From Luteolibacter sp. Y139 (GTDB lineage Bacteria > Verrucomicrobiota > Verrucomicrobiia > Verrucomicrobiales > Akkermansiaceae), in NCBI RefSeq assembly GCF_038066715.1, contig NZ_JBBUKT010000013.1, positions 62,001-126,000 of the forward strand: 64,000 bases of DNA. Reading direction: 5' to 3'. The notes below the pieces were generated by a model. That model worked only from the letters and a program-made list of their open reading frames with translations, made no database searches and was not told the DNA's origin. Of the stretch, positions 16,317-25,235 are shown piece after piece (position 1 is the first letter of the stretch; every line of letters begins with the position of its first letter). The position numbers and the translations under genes were made by a program.

Positions 16317-19300
16317 ACGAAGAGCTCCCCCCACCCGAAGCCATCGCCGTCATCGGCATGGCAGGCCGCTTCCCCGGTGCCGATTCGCCCGATGAATTCT
16401 GGGCCAACCTCATCGCGGGCAAGGACTGCATCACCCGCTTCGATTCACGCGTGGGAAGCAACGGCGAAAAATACGTCGGCGCTCGCAGCACGCTCGAACA
16501 CCCCGATCTCTTCGACGCCTCCTTCTTCGGCATCTACCCGAAGGAAGCCGAGCTGATGGACCCCCAGCACCGCGTCTTCCTCGAGTGCGCTTGGGAAGCC
16601 ATCGAGCACTCCGGCTACGATCCCGGTGCCTATCCCGGCATGATCGGCGTTTACGCCGGCCTCAGCCTCAATACCTACCTCCTTCACAACCTCGGCAAGG
16701 CCAAGGATCTCGCGAAGAACTATCAGGTCGCCGAGTACCAAACCATGCTCGGCAACGACAAGGACTTCCTCCCCGTCCGCGTCTCCTACAAGCTGAACCT
16801 CCGCGGCCCGAGCATGACCATCCAGACGGCGTGCTCCACGTCGCTGGTCGCGATCTGCCAGGCCGCCACCTCGCTGCTCACCTACCAGTGCGACATGGCA
16901 CTCGCTGGTGGCGTCTCCATCAGCTTCCCGCAACAGCGCGATTACCTCTACACCGAGGAAGGCATGGTCTCCGGCGACGGCACCGTCCGCGCCTTCGATG
17001 AAAAGGCCAACGGAACCGTCTTCGGCCACGGATGCGGCGTCGTGCTCCTCAAGCGCCTCAGCGAAGCCGTCGCCGACCGCGACCCCATCCTCGCCGTCAT
17101 CAAAGGCTGGGCCGTCAACAACGACGGTTCCGACAAGATCGGCTTCGCCGCCCCCGGCCTCAATGCCCAGGCCGACGTCATCGCCATGGCCCAGGCCGCC
17201 GCAGGCGTGCATCCCTCCGATGTTTCCTACATCGAGGCCCACGGCACCGGCACCCCGCTCGGCGACCCGATCGAAGTCGCCGCTCTAACAAAAGCTTTCC
17301 GCGAAGGCGGTGCCGAAGAAACCGGCTACTGCTCCCTCGGCACCGGCAAGACCCACATCGGCCACCTCGACGTCGCCGCAGGTGTCACCGGCCTGATCAA
17401 GACGATCCAGCAATTCCGCCACGGCAAGATCCCCGCGCTCCTGCACTTCACCGCGCCGAACCCGCGCATCGATTTCGCCAACAGTCCCCTCCGACCCGTC
17501 TCGGAAACCAAGGACTGGCCCCGCTCCGAAACACCACGCCTTGCAGGCGTCAGCGCCTTCGGCGTCGGCGGCACCAATGCCCACGTCGTGATGGAGGAAC
17601 CACCTCTCTCACCTCCAAGCAGACCCGGACGCAAGCAGCAGCTCCTCATCCTCTCCGCCAAAACCGCCAGCGCCCTCGACACGATGGCCGCGAATCTGGC
17701 GAAGCATTTGGAAAGCGATCAATCCGATCTCGCCGACGCATCCTTCACCCTCGCCACCGGCCGCAAATCCTTCCCCTTCCGCCGCCACATCGTCGCCGCG
17801 GACCCCACCGAGGCCATCACCAAACTCCGCGAGCCCGCGAAGTCCTCCGCCTCTAACAAGTCCACTCGCGTCGCCTTCCTCTTCCCCGGCCAAGGCTCGC
17901 AATACCCCGACATGGGCCGCGAGCTCTACGACACCGAGCCCGCCTTCCGCGACGCTGTCGACGAGTGCGCCACTCTCCTCTACTCCCACCTCGGCCTCGA
18001 CATCCGCGCCACCCTCTACCCGACCGAAGCCGACCGCACCGAAGCCGAAAAGCGCATCCACCAAACCTGGCTCACCCAACCCTCCATCTTCGTCACCGAG
18101 TATGCCTTGGCGAAGCTCTGGATCTCCTGGGGCGTCCAACCCTCCCTCGTCATCGGCCACAGCATCGGCGAATACGTCGCCGCCGTCCTCGCCGGCACCT
18201 TCACCCTCGCAGAAGCCCTCGGCCTCCTCGCCGTCCGCGCCAAGCTCATGCAAGCGCTCCCCTCCGGAGCCATGCTTGCCATCCGCCAAGGCGCCGACGA
18301 ACTCACTCTGCCCGAAGGCATCAATCTCGCAGCCATCAATAGCCCGAAACTCTGCACCGTCTCCGGCTCCCACGAGTCCATCGCCGCCTACCAACGCGAA
18401 CTCGAAGAACAGAAGATCGCCTCCCGCGCCCTCAATACCTCGCACGCCTTCCACTCCGCGATGATGGAGCCCATCGTCGCCCCCTTCACCGCCGAAGCCG
18501 CGAAGGTCCGCGCCAACACCCCCTCCATCCCCTGGATCTCGACCTGCACTGGCCGCGAGATGGACGCAGCCACCCTGGCAGACCCTAGCTACTGGGCCCA
18601 CCAACTCCGCCACGAAGTCCGCTTCACCGACGCTCTCGCCACTGCCTACGCCACCGGCGAACTCATCCTATTGGAAGTCGGCCCCGGCCAAGCCCTCGGC
18701 CCCTTCGCCCGCCAGCACCCCGCCCGCGGCACCAGCTCCGTCGTCTCGACCCTGCCTTCTTCTTCCACCGACCTCGCCGACCTCCTCAACGCCGCCGGCG
18801 AACTCTGGAAAACCGGCGTCACCCTCGACTGGCCTTCTTTCTTCTCCGGCCAGGAACGCTCCCGCGTCCACCTGCCCACGTATCCCTTCGAACGCCAAAG
18901 CTACTGGATCGACAATTCGTCCGAGACCCCGCAGGCCCCTTCTACCATGGCAGCCCCGACACCTGTCGCAGCCGATCTGCCATCTGCGATCTCCCATCTA
19001 CCATCCCCCCCCTCAGCCATGTCCCGCCTTCCCGACCTTGCCGCCAAGCTGCGTGCCATCGTCCATGAACTCTCCGGCATCACCGTCGACGACGATGCCG
19101 CCACGTTCACCGAACTCGGCTTCGATTCCCTCTTCCTCACCCAGGCCAGCCAGGCGATCCAATCCCGCTTCGGCGTGAAGATCACCTTCCGCCAGATGCT
19201 CGGTGAACTCTCCTCGGTGGCCACCATCGCGACTCACCTCGACGCGGAACTTCCAGCCGACGCCGCACCAACTACGACACCCGCCGTAGTTGCCACTCCC

Positions 19301-22300
19301 ACACCTCTTCCTCCGATCACACCAGTCGGCAACGGCGGCACCATCGAGCAATTGATGGCGAACCAGATCCAGCTCATGCAGGCCCTGCTGGCCGACCGCC
19401 AGTCTCCCGCCCCTGCATCAGCCCCCGCCGCCGCTAGCAGCCTCCCAACCGTCAAGTGGCCCGCCAATCACACCCGCAACGTCTCCGCCAACACCCGCTT
19501 CGGCCCCTACAAGCCGATCGACAAGGGCGAAAACGGCGGCCTCACCCCGGTCCAACAGAGGTCCCTCGACGAGCTCATTGCCCGCTACGTTCGCAAGACC
19601 GCCACCTCGAAGGCCTACACCGCCGAGCACCGCGATCACTACGCCGACCCACGCGCCGTCTCCGGCTTCAAGTCACTGTGGAAAGAGATGGTCTATCCCA
19701 TCGTCTCCTCCCGCTCGAAAGGCGCGAAGATCTGGGATCTCGACGGCAATGAATACGTCGATATCACCATGGGCTTCGGCACCTACTTCTTCGGCCACTC
19801 GCCGGAGTGGTTGACGGAAGCCATCGAGAAGCAACTCCACACCGGCATCGAAATCGGGCCGCAGTCCCCCATCGCCGGAAAACTCGCGAAGGCCATCTGC
19901 GAGCTGACCAACATGGAGCGCGCCACCTTCTGCAACACTGGCTCCGAGGCCGTGATGGCCGCCATGCGCCTCGCCCGCACCATCACCGGCCGCACCCGCA
20001 TCGCCTACTTCACCGGCGACTACCACGGCATGTTCGAGGAAGTCCTCGTCCGCGGCGCATGGGTCGATGGCGTCTACAAGGCCCAGCCCATCGCCCCCGG
20101 CATCCCGCAATCGCTCGTCGAGAACATGCTCGTCCTCGACTACGCCGACCCCGCCTCTCTGGAAATCCTCAAGGCCCACGCCCACGAACTCGCCGCCGTC
20201 ATGGTCGAGCCCGTGCAAAGCCGCGCCCCCGGCCTCCAGCCGCGTGACTTCATGCACGAGGTCCGCGCCATCACCAAGGCCGCCGGCACCGCGCTCATCT
20301 TCGATGAAGTCGTCACCGGATTCCGCTGCCATCCCGGCGGTGCCCAGGCCTACTTCGGCGTCGAAGCCGACCTCGCCACCTACGGCAAGGTCATCGGCGG
20401 CGGCATGCCCATCGGCGTCCTCGCAGGAAAGCGCGAATACATGGACGCCCTCGACGGCGGCTCATGGAACTACGGCGACGATAGCTTCCCGGAAGTCGGC
20501 GTCACCTTCTTCGCCGGCACCTTCGTCCGCCACCCCCTCGCCCTCGCCGCCGCATGGCGCGTCGTCGAGCACCTCAAAGGCGAAGGCCCTCGCCTCCAGA
20601 TCGAAGTCACCGAACGCGTCGAGCGCCTCTGCCGCACGCTCAACAATCACTTCGAAGCCATCGGCGTCCCCATCCGCCTGCCACACTTCAGTGCCTACGC
20701 CGTCATCGAGTACGCCGCGGACCTGAAGTATGCCAGCCTCCTCTGGTACTTCCTCCGCGAGAAAGGCGTTCACGTCTGGGAAGGCCGCCCGCTCTACTTC
20801 ACCACCGCTCACAACGACGAGGACTTCGACCGCATCGTCCGCGGCTTCACCGAAGCCGTCGCCGACATGCAGGCCGCCGGCTTCCTCCCCGCATCAGCGA
20901 AAGAAGTCACCGCACCCGCCGTTTTTCCGCGCCACGACATCGCACCGACCACCGAAGGCCAGCGCGAGATCTTCCACTCGCTCATGATGGGCGATGAAGC
21001 GAACTGCGCCTACAACGAGTCGAACGTCATCCGCTTCGATGGCGACCTCGATCTCCCCGCACTCCGCTCCGCGTTGTTAGATCTCGTCGTCCGCCATCCC
21101 GCCCTGCGCAGCACCTTCAGCCCGGATGGCCAGCAGCAGATTTTCCACGCCGCCCCGCGCCAGTTGGAAATCCACGAGCACGACTTCTCCGCCCTCACCG
21201 CCGACGCCCGCGACATGCACTGGTCGCAGGTGAAGGAAGACGAAGCACGCACGCCCTTCGATCTCGCCCGTCACGCCCTGGTCCGCCTCCAAGTCGCGCG
21301 CCTCTCCGCCGATCACCACGAGCTTCTTTTCACCGCTCATCACATCGTCTGCGACGGCTGGTCCTTCGGCATGATCCTCATGGAGCTGGCCCAAGCCTAC
21401 AATGCCCGCAAGGCCGGCCGCCTCCCGCTGCTTCCGCCGGCCATGTCCTTCGCCGACTACGCCCGCCACGAAGTCGCCCATCAAGACGACCACGCCACCG
21501 CCGAAGCCTGGTGGGTCGCGAAGTTTGAGAATGGCGCACCCATCCTCGAACTCCCCACCGACCGCCCCCGCCCGCAGGTCAAGACCTTCGCCGGCTCGAT
21601 GGAAGCGATCACCCTCGATGCCGATCGCTACGCCCGCCTCAAGAAAGCCTCTCCGAAACTCGGCGGCACCCTCTTCGCCACCCTCCTCGCCAGCTTCGCC
21701 ACCCTCCTCCATCGCCTCACCGGCCAGGAAGACCTCGTCATCGGCGTCCCCGCCGCAGGCCAAACCCGCATCGGCCGCGACGAACTCGTTGGCCACTGCC
21801 TCAACTTCCTCCCCCTCCGCCTCCAAGCAAACGCCGACCGCTCCTTCCGCACCTTCGCCGCCGAAGTGAAGGAGCAGGTATTGGAAGCCTACGATCACCA
21901 GGACTGCACCTTCGGCAGCCTGCTGAAGAAGCTCAGCCTGCCTCGCGACACCAGCCGCCTGCCGCTGGTGAACGTGATGTTCAACATCGACAAGTCCGGC
22001 ATCGACCAGATCACCTTCGATGGCCTCGCCTTCGACGTCTGGACCAATCCGAAGCGCCACGTCAATTTCGACCTCTTCTTTAACCTCGTCCAAACCGACG
22101 AGCGCATGATCGTCGAGTGCGAATACAATCCCGACCTCCACGACGCCGCCACCATCCGCCGCTGGCTCGGCTGCTTCGAGCAACTCATCGAAAGCGCAAT
22201 CCTCGACGGCGAGACCACGCTGCAGGCACTCCCCATCCTCAACACCGGGGAAACCCAGCGCGTCCTCGTCGACTGGAACGCCACCGAGCGCGATTACCCG

Positions 22301-25231
22301 CGCACCGCCACCCTCCCCTGCCTCGTCTCGCACGTCGCCTCCCGCGTCCCGGAAAAGACCGCCGTCCGGTGCGACAACACCTCCCTCACTTACGCCGCCC
22401 TCGAACAACGCGCCAACACCATCGCGACTCGCCTCCAGGCATCCGACGTGAAGCGCGGCGATCTCGTCGGCATCCACCTCGAGCGCTCCACCGACATGGT
22501 CGCGGGCCTACTCGGCATCCTGAAATGCGGTGCCGCCTACGTCCCGATGGACCCCGCCTTCCCGGCCGAGCGCCTCGCCTTCATGGTCGAGGACGCGCAC
22601 ATGCCGGTCATCCTCTCGCAGACCTCGCTGCACAAGGAACTCCCCACCTCGCAAGCCCAGGTCATCCTCGTCGATGAAGTCACCGGGGACGGCACCGGCT
22701 TCACCTCCGTCGAATGCGATCCCGAAGACCTCGCCTACGTCATCTTCACCTCCGGCTCCACCGGTCGTCCGAAGGGCGTTCGCCTGCCCCACCGCGCCGT
22801 GGTGAACTTCCTCAACTCGATGCGTCGCGAACCGGGCCTCACCCCGGCTGACGTGCTGCTCGCAGTCACCACCCTCTCCTTCGACATCGCCGGCCTGGAA
22901 ATCTTCCTCCCGCTCACCACCGGTGCCGAAGTCGTGATCGCCACCCGCGACACCACCATCGACGGCAACCGCCTCGCCGAAACCATCGCCCGCCACAACG
23001 TCACCGTCCTCCAGGCAACACCCGCCACCTGGCGCCTGCTGTTAGAAGCCCAGTGGTCCGGCAAGTCCACCTTCAAGGCCCTCGTCGGCGGCGAAGCCGT
23101 CCCGCGCGACCTCGTCAATCGCCTCGCCCCCCTCTGCGGCGAAATCTGGAACGTCTACGGCCCCACCGAAACCACCATCTGGTCCACCACCGCCCAAGTC
23201 ACCGCCGGTGAAGGCCCCGTCACCATCGGCCGCCCCATCGACAATACCCAGGTCTTCATCGTCAACACCGCCATGCAACCGCAGCCCGTCGGCATCCCCG
23301 GCGAACTGCTCATCGGCGGCGATGGCCTCGCCCACGGCTATCACGAGCGTCAGGACCTCACTGACGACCGCTTCATCTCCACCCCGCTCCAATCCGGCAA
23401 GCTCTACCGGACCGGCGACCTCGCTCGTTGGAATGCGGACGGCACCATCGAATGCCTCGGCCGCATGGACCATCAGGTGAAAGTCCGCGGCTTCCGCATC
23501 GAGCTCGGCGACATCGAGACCCATCTCGAACAACACCCCTCTATCGCCCAAGCCGTGGCCCACGTCCACGACGGCCGCCTCGTCGCCTACGTCCGCCCCG
23601 AAGGTGCGACCGGTAACGGCACCGCCATCTGGGAAGACCAGTGGGACCTGCTCTACAAGTCCGCCATCGACCAGTCCGGCAGCGGCCATCTCGACAAGCT
23701 CGACTCCGTCATCGCCGGCTGGGCAGGCATCACCGACATCGATGACCAGGTCGCCGAGTGGATCGAAACCACCAGCTCCCGCCTCCGCGGCTACGGCCCG
23801 CGCCGCATCTTTGAAATCGGCTGCGGCACCGGCCAGATCCTCTCCCGCTTCGCCGCCGAGTCCGAGTGTTACTGGGCCGCCGACATCTCCAAGGTCGCCA
23901 TCGAAGCCCTCCAGAAGAATCACCCGCTCCCGCAGGTGAAGCTCTTCCACCGTCCCGCCGATGACTTCACGGACATCCCCGAAGGCTACTTCGACACCAT
24001 CATCATCAACTCGGTCGCTCAATACTTCCCAGACGCGCCCTACCTCGCCCGTGTCCTTGAAGGTGCCGCGCAAGCCCTCAAGCCCGGCGGCCGCATCTTC
24101 CTCGGCGACATCCAAAGCAATGCGCTCCTCTCCGCCCACCACGCCGAGATCCTCCGCGAGCGCGCCCCCGCCGGAACCACCTGCAAGCAACTCCGCGACA
24201 AGCTCGCCCAACGCCTCTCTCGCGAAACCGAGCTTTCACTCGACCCCGCCTGGTTCGATCACCTCGATGGCTTCTCGCACGTCGAAATCCAGCTCCGCCG
24301 CGGCAAGCTCTCGAACGAAACGACCACCTATCACTACGACGTGATCCTCCACGTCGGCGAAAAGCCAGCCACCCAGGTGGTCACCAACTGGCGTCAATGG
24401 GAACGCCTCAACCTTGAGCAGCTCGAAGCCATGCTCGCCGAAGGCCCGAACGAACTCGCCATCGCCGGCATCCCGGACCTCCGTCTCGCCCCCGCCCTCG
24501 GCTTCCTCAGAGCTCTTGAACATTCACCAGAAGATAGCGCGCTTCCCTTCGTCCCCTCACCGCCGAACACCGCCCTAACAGCCGAAGACCTCTTCGCCGC
24601 CGCGTCTTCGTCCGGCTACAAGGCCCACGTCCGCTGGCGCGGCAATGGCGCCGCCGGCATCATCGACGTGATCTTCCTCCCCGCAGGCAGTGGAGTCCGT
24701 CCCCTGTGGCCGATCCAAGCCTCACCGGCACCATTGGCAAACGTACCACACCACGAGAAGCCATCCACCGGACTCGCCACGGAACTCCGCCAACATCTCG
24801 CCGCCAAGCTCCCGGACTACATGGTGCCCTCTGCCTTCGTGGTCCTCGACGCCTTCCCGCTCACCCCGAATGGCAAGGTCAACCGCAAGGCCCTCCCCGC
24901 CCCCGGCGAAGCCGAAGACGCACCTGCCCGCGAAATCGTCGCCGCCAAGAACGACACCGAGCAAAAGCTCGTCGAGATCTGGAAACAAGTCCTCGGCCTG
25001 AAGGAGATCGGCACCACCGACGACATCTTCGAACTCGGCGGCGACTCCATCCTAATCTTCCAGATCAGCACCCGCGCCACCCGTGCCGGCCTGGCCATCG
25101 CTCCCGCACAAGTCTTCCGCCACCGCAACATCGCCGCGCTGGCCTCCGACCTGAGTTCTGTGGCAGAACCTGCCCCAGCGGCCCCGACCATCCAACGCGT
25201 CAATCGCGATGCCTACCGCCGCAAACTCTGA
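16313..25231 (+). CDS. Hybrid PKS-NRPS megasynthase: KS-AT-ACP-AMT-C-A-nMT-T
   Basis: 2,972 residues. KS (about 8-430) has the triad Cys174 (QTACSTS), His310 (EAHGTGT) and His351 (HIGHLD). AT (about 518-830) has GHSIGEY with its Ser near 616 and HAFH, the malonyl-CoA signature. ACP Ser939 lies in GFDSL. The PLP aminotransferase (about 1070-1530) is of the GSA-aminomutase type, with GSEAVMAAMR and Schiff-base Lys1359 in TYGKVIGGG. The C domain has HHIVCDGWS (about 1676). The A domain (from about 2005; A3 near 2143) has the hand-read pocket D-I-L-Q-L-G-V-I-W-K, one residue from the glycine code DILQLGLIWK. An N-methyltransferase (EIGCGTGQIL, about 2499) is inserted between A8 and A10. T has Ser2912 in GGDSI. 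There is no KR, DH or ER. The module should extend the starter with malonate, transaminate the beta-ketone, then add N-methylglycine. Confidence 0.96.
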   Translation: MNEELPPPEAIAVIGMAGRFPGADSPDEFWANLIAGKDCITRFDSRVGSNGEKYVGARSTLEHPDLFDASFFGIYPKEAELMDPQHRVFLECAWEAIEHSGYDPGAYPGMIGVYAGLSLNTYLLHNLGKAKDLAKNYQVAEYQTMLGNDKDFLPVRVSYKLNLRGPSMTIQTACSTSLVAICQAATSLLTYQCDMALAGGVSISFPQQRDYLYTEEGMVSGDGTVRAFDEKANGTVFGHGCGVVLLKRLSEAVADRDPILAVIKGWAVNNDGSDKIGFAAPGLNAQADVIAMAQAAAGVHPSDVSYIEAHGTGTPLGDPIEVAALTKAFREGGAEETGYCSLGTGKTHIGHLDVAAGVTGLIKTIQQFRHGKIPALLHFTAPNPRIDFANSPLRPVSETKDWPRSETPRLAGVSAFGVGGTNAHVVMEEPPLSPPSRPGRKQQLLILSAKTASALDTMAANLAKHLESDQSDLADASFTLATGRKSFPFRRHIVAADPTEAITKLREPAKSSASNKSTRVAFLFPGQGSQYPDMGRELYDTEPAFRDAVDECATLLYSHLGLDIRATLYPTEADRTEAEKRIHQTWLTQPSIFVTEYALAKLWISWGVQPSLVIGHSIGEYVAAVLAGTFTLAEALGLLAVRAKLMQALPSGAMLAIRQGADELTLPEGINLAAINSPKLCTVSGSHESIAAYQRELEEQKIASRALNTSHAFHSAMMEPIVAPFTAEAAKVRANTPSIPWISTCTGREMDAATLADPSYWAHQLRHEVRFTDALATAYATGELILLEVGPGQALGPFARQHPARGTSSVVSTLPSSSTDLADLLNAAGELWKTGVTLDWPSFFSGQERSRVHLPTYPFERQSYWIDNSSETPQAPSTMAAPTPVAADLPSAISHLPSPPSAMSRLPDLAAKLRAIVHELSGITVDDDAATFTELGFDSLFLTQASQAIQSRFGVKITFRQMLGELSSVATIATHLDAELPADAAPTTTPAVVATPTPLPPITPVGNGGTIEQLMANQIQLMQALLADRQSPAPASAPAAASSLPTVKWPANHTRNVSANTRFGPYKPIDKGENGGLTPVQQRSLDELIARYVRKTATSKAYTAEHRDHYADPRAVSGFKSLWKEMVYPIVSSRSKGAKIWDLDGNEYVDITMGFGTYFFGHSPEWLTEAIEKQLHTGIEIGPQSPIAGKLAKAICELTNMERATFCNTGSEAVMAAMRLARTITGRTRIAYFTGDYHGMFEEVLVRGAWVDGVYKAQPIAPGIPQSLVENMLVLDYADPASLEILKAHAHELAAVMVEPVQSRAPGLQPRDFMHEVRAITKAAGTALIFDEVVTGFRCHPGGAQAYFGVEADLATYGKVIGGGMPIGVLAGKREYMDALDGGSWNYGDDSFPEVGVTFFAGTFVRHPLALAAAWRVVEHLKGEGPRLQIEVTERVERLCRTLNNHFEAIGVPIRLPHFSAYAVIEYAADLKYASLLWYFLREKGVHVWEGRPLYFTTAHNDEDFDRIVRGFTEAVADMQAAGFLPASAKEVTAPAVFPRHDIAPTTEGQREIFHSLMMGDEANCAYNESNVIRFDGDLDLPALRSALLDLVVRHPALRSTFSPDGQQQIFHAAPRQLEIHEHDFSALTADARDMHWSQVKEDEARTPFDLARHALVRLQVARLSADHHELLFTAHHIVCDGWSFGMILMELAQAYNARKAGRLPLLPPAMSFADYARHEVAHQDDHATAEAWWVAKFENGAPILELPTDRPRPQVKTFAGSMEAITLDADRYARLKKASPKLGGTLFATLLASFATLLHRLTGQEDLVIGVPAAGQTRIGRDELVGHCLNFLPLRLQANADRSFRTFAAEVKEQVLEAYDHQDCTFGSLLKKLSLPRDTSRLPLVNVMFNIDKSGIDQITFDGLAFDVWTNPKRHVNFDLFFNLVQTDERMIVECEYNPDLHDAATIRRWLGCFEQLIESAILDGETTLQALPILNTGETQRVLVDWNATERDYPRTATLPCLVSHVASRVPEKTAVRCDNTSLTYAALEQRANTIATRLQASDVKRGDLVGIHLERSTDMVAGLLGILKCGAAYVPMDPAFPAERLAFMVEDAHMPVILSQTSLHKELPTSQAQVILVDEVTGDGTGFTSVECDPEDLAYVIFTSGSTGRPKGVRLPHRAVVNFLNSMRREPGLTPADVLLAVTTLSFDIAGLEIFLPLTTGAEVVIATRDTTIDGNRLAETIARHNVTVLQATPATWRLLLEAQWSGKSTFKALVGGEAVPRDLVNRLAPLCGEIWNVYGPTETTIWSTTAQVTAGEGPVTIGRPIDNTQVFIVNTAMQPQPVGIPGELLIGGDGLAHGYHERQDLTDDRFISTPLQSGKLYRTGDLARWNADGTIECLGRMDHQVKVRGFRIELGDIETHLEQHPSIAQAVAHVHDGRLVAYVRPEGATGNGTAIWEDQWDLLYKSAIDQSGSGHLDKLDSVIAGWAGITDIDDQVAEWIETTSSRLRGYGPRRIFEIGCGTGQILSRFAAESECYWAADISKVAIEALQKNHPLPQVKLFHRPADDFTDIPEGYFDTIIINSVAQYFPDAPYLARVLEGAAQALKPGGRIFLGDIQSNALLSAHHAEILRERAPAGTTCKQLRDKLAQRLSRETELSLDPAWFDHLDGFSHVEIQLRRGKLSNETTTYHYDVILHVGEKPATQVVTNWRQWERLNLEQLEAMLAEGPNELAIAGIPDLRLAPALGFLRALEHSPEDSALPFVPSPPNTALTAEDLFAAASSSGYKAHVRWRGNGAAGIIDVIFLPAGSGVRPLWPIQASPAPLANVPHHEKPSTGLATELRQHLAAKLPDYMVPSAFVVLDAFPLTPNGKVNRKALPAPGEAEDAPAREIVAAKNDTEQKLVEIWKQVLGLKEIGTTDDIFELGGDSILIFQISTRATRAGLAIAPAQVFRHRNIAALASDLSSVAEPAPAAPTIQRVNRDAYRRKL

Positions 25232-25235
25232 CTCG

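Noticed and set aside
16445-25203. Long minus-strand open frames under the NRPS/PKS genes (265 to 466 codons)
   Set aside because: Gly/Val/Asp-rich antisense frames produced by GC-biased third positions of the sense genes; no motifs.
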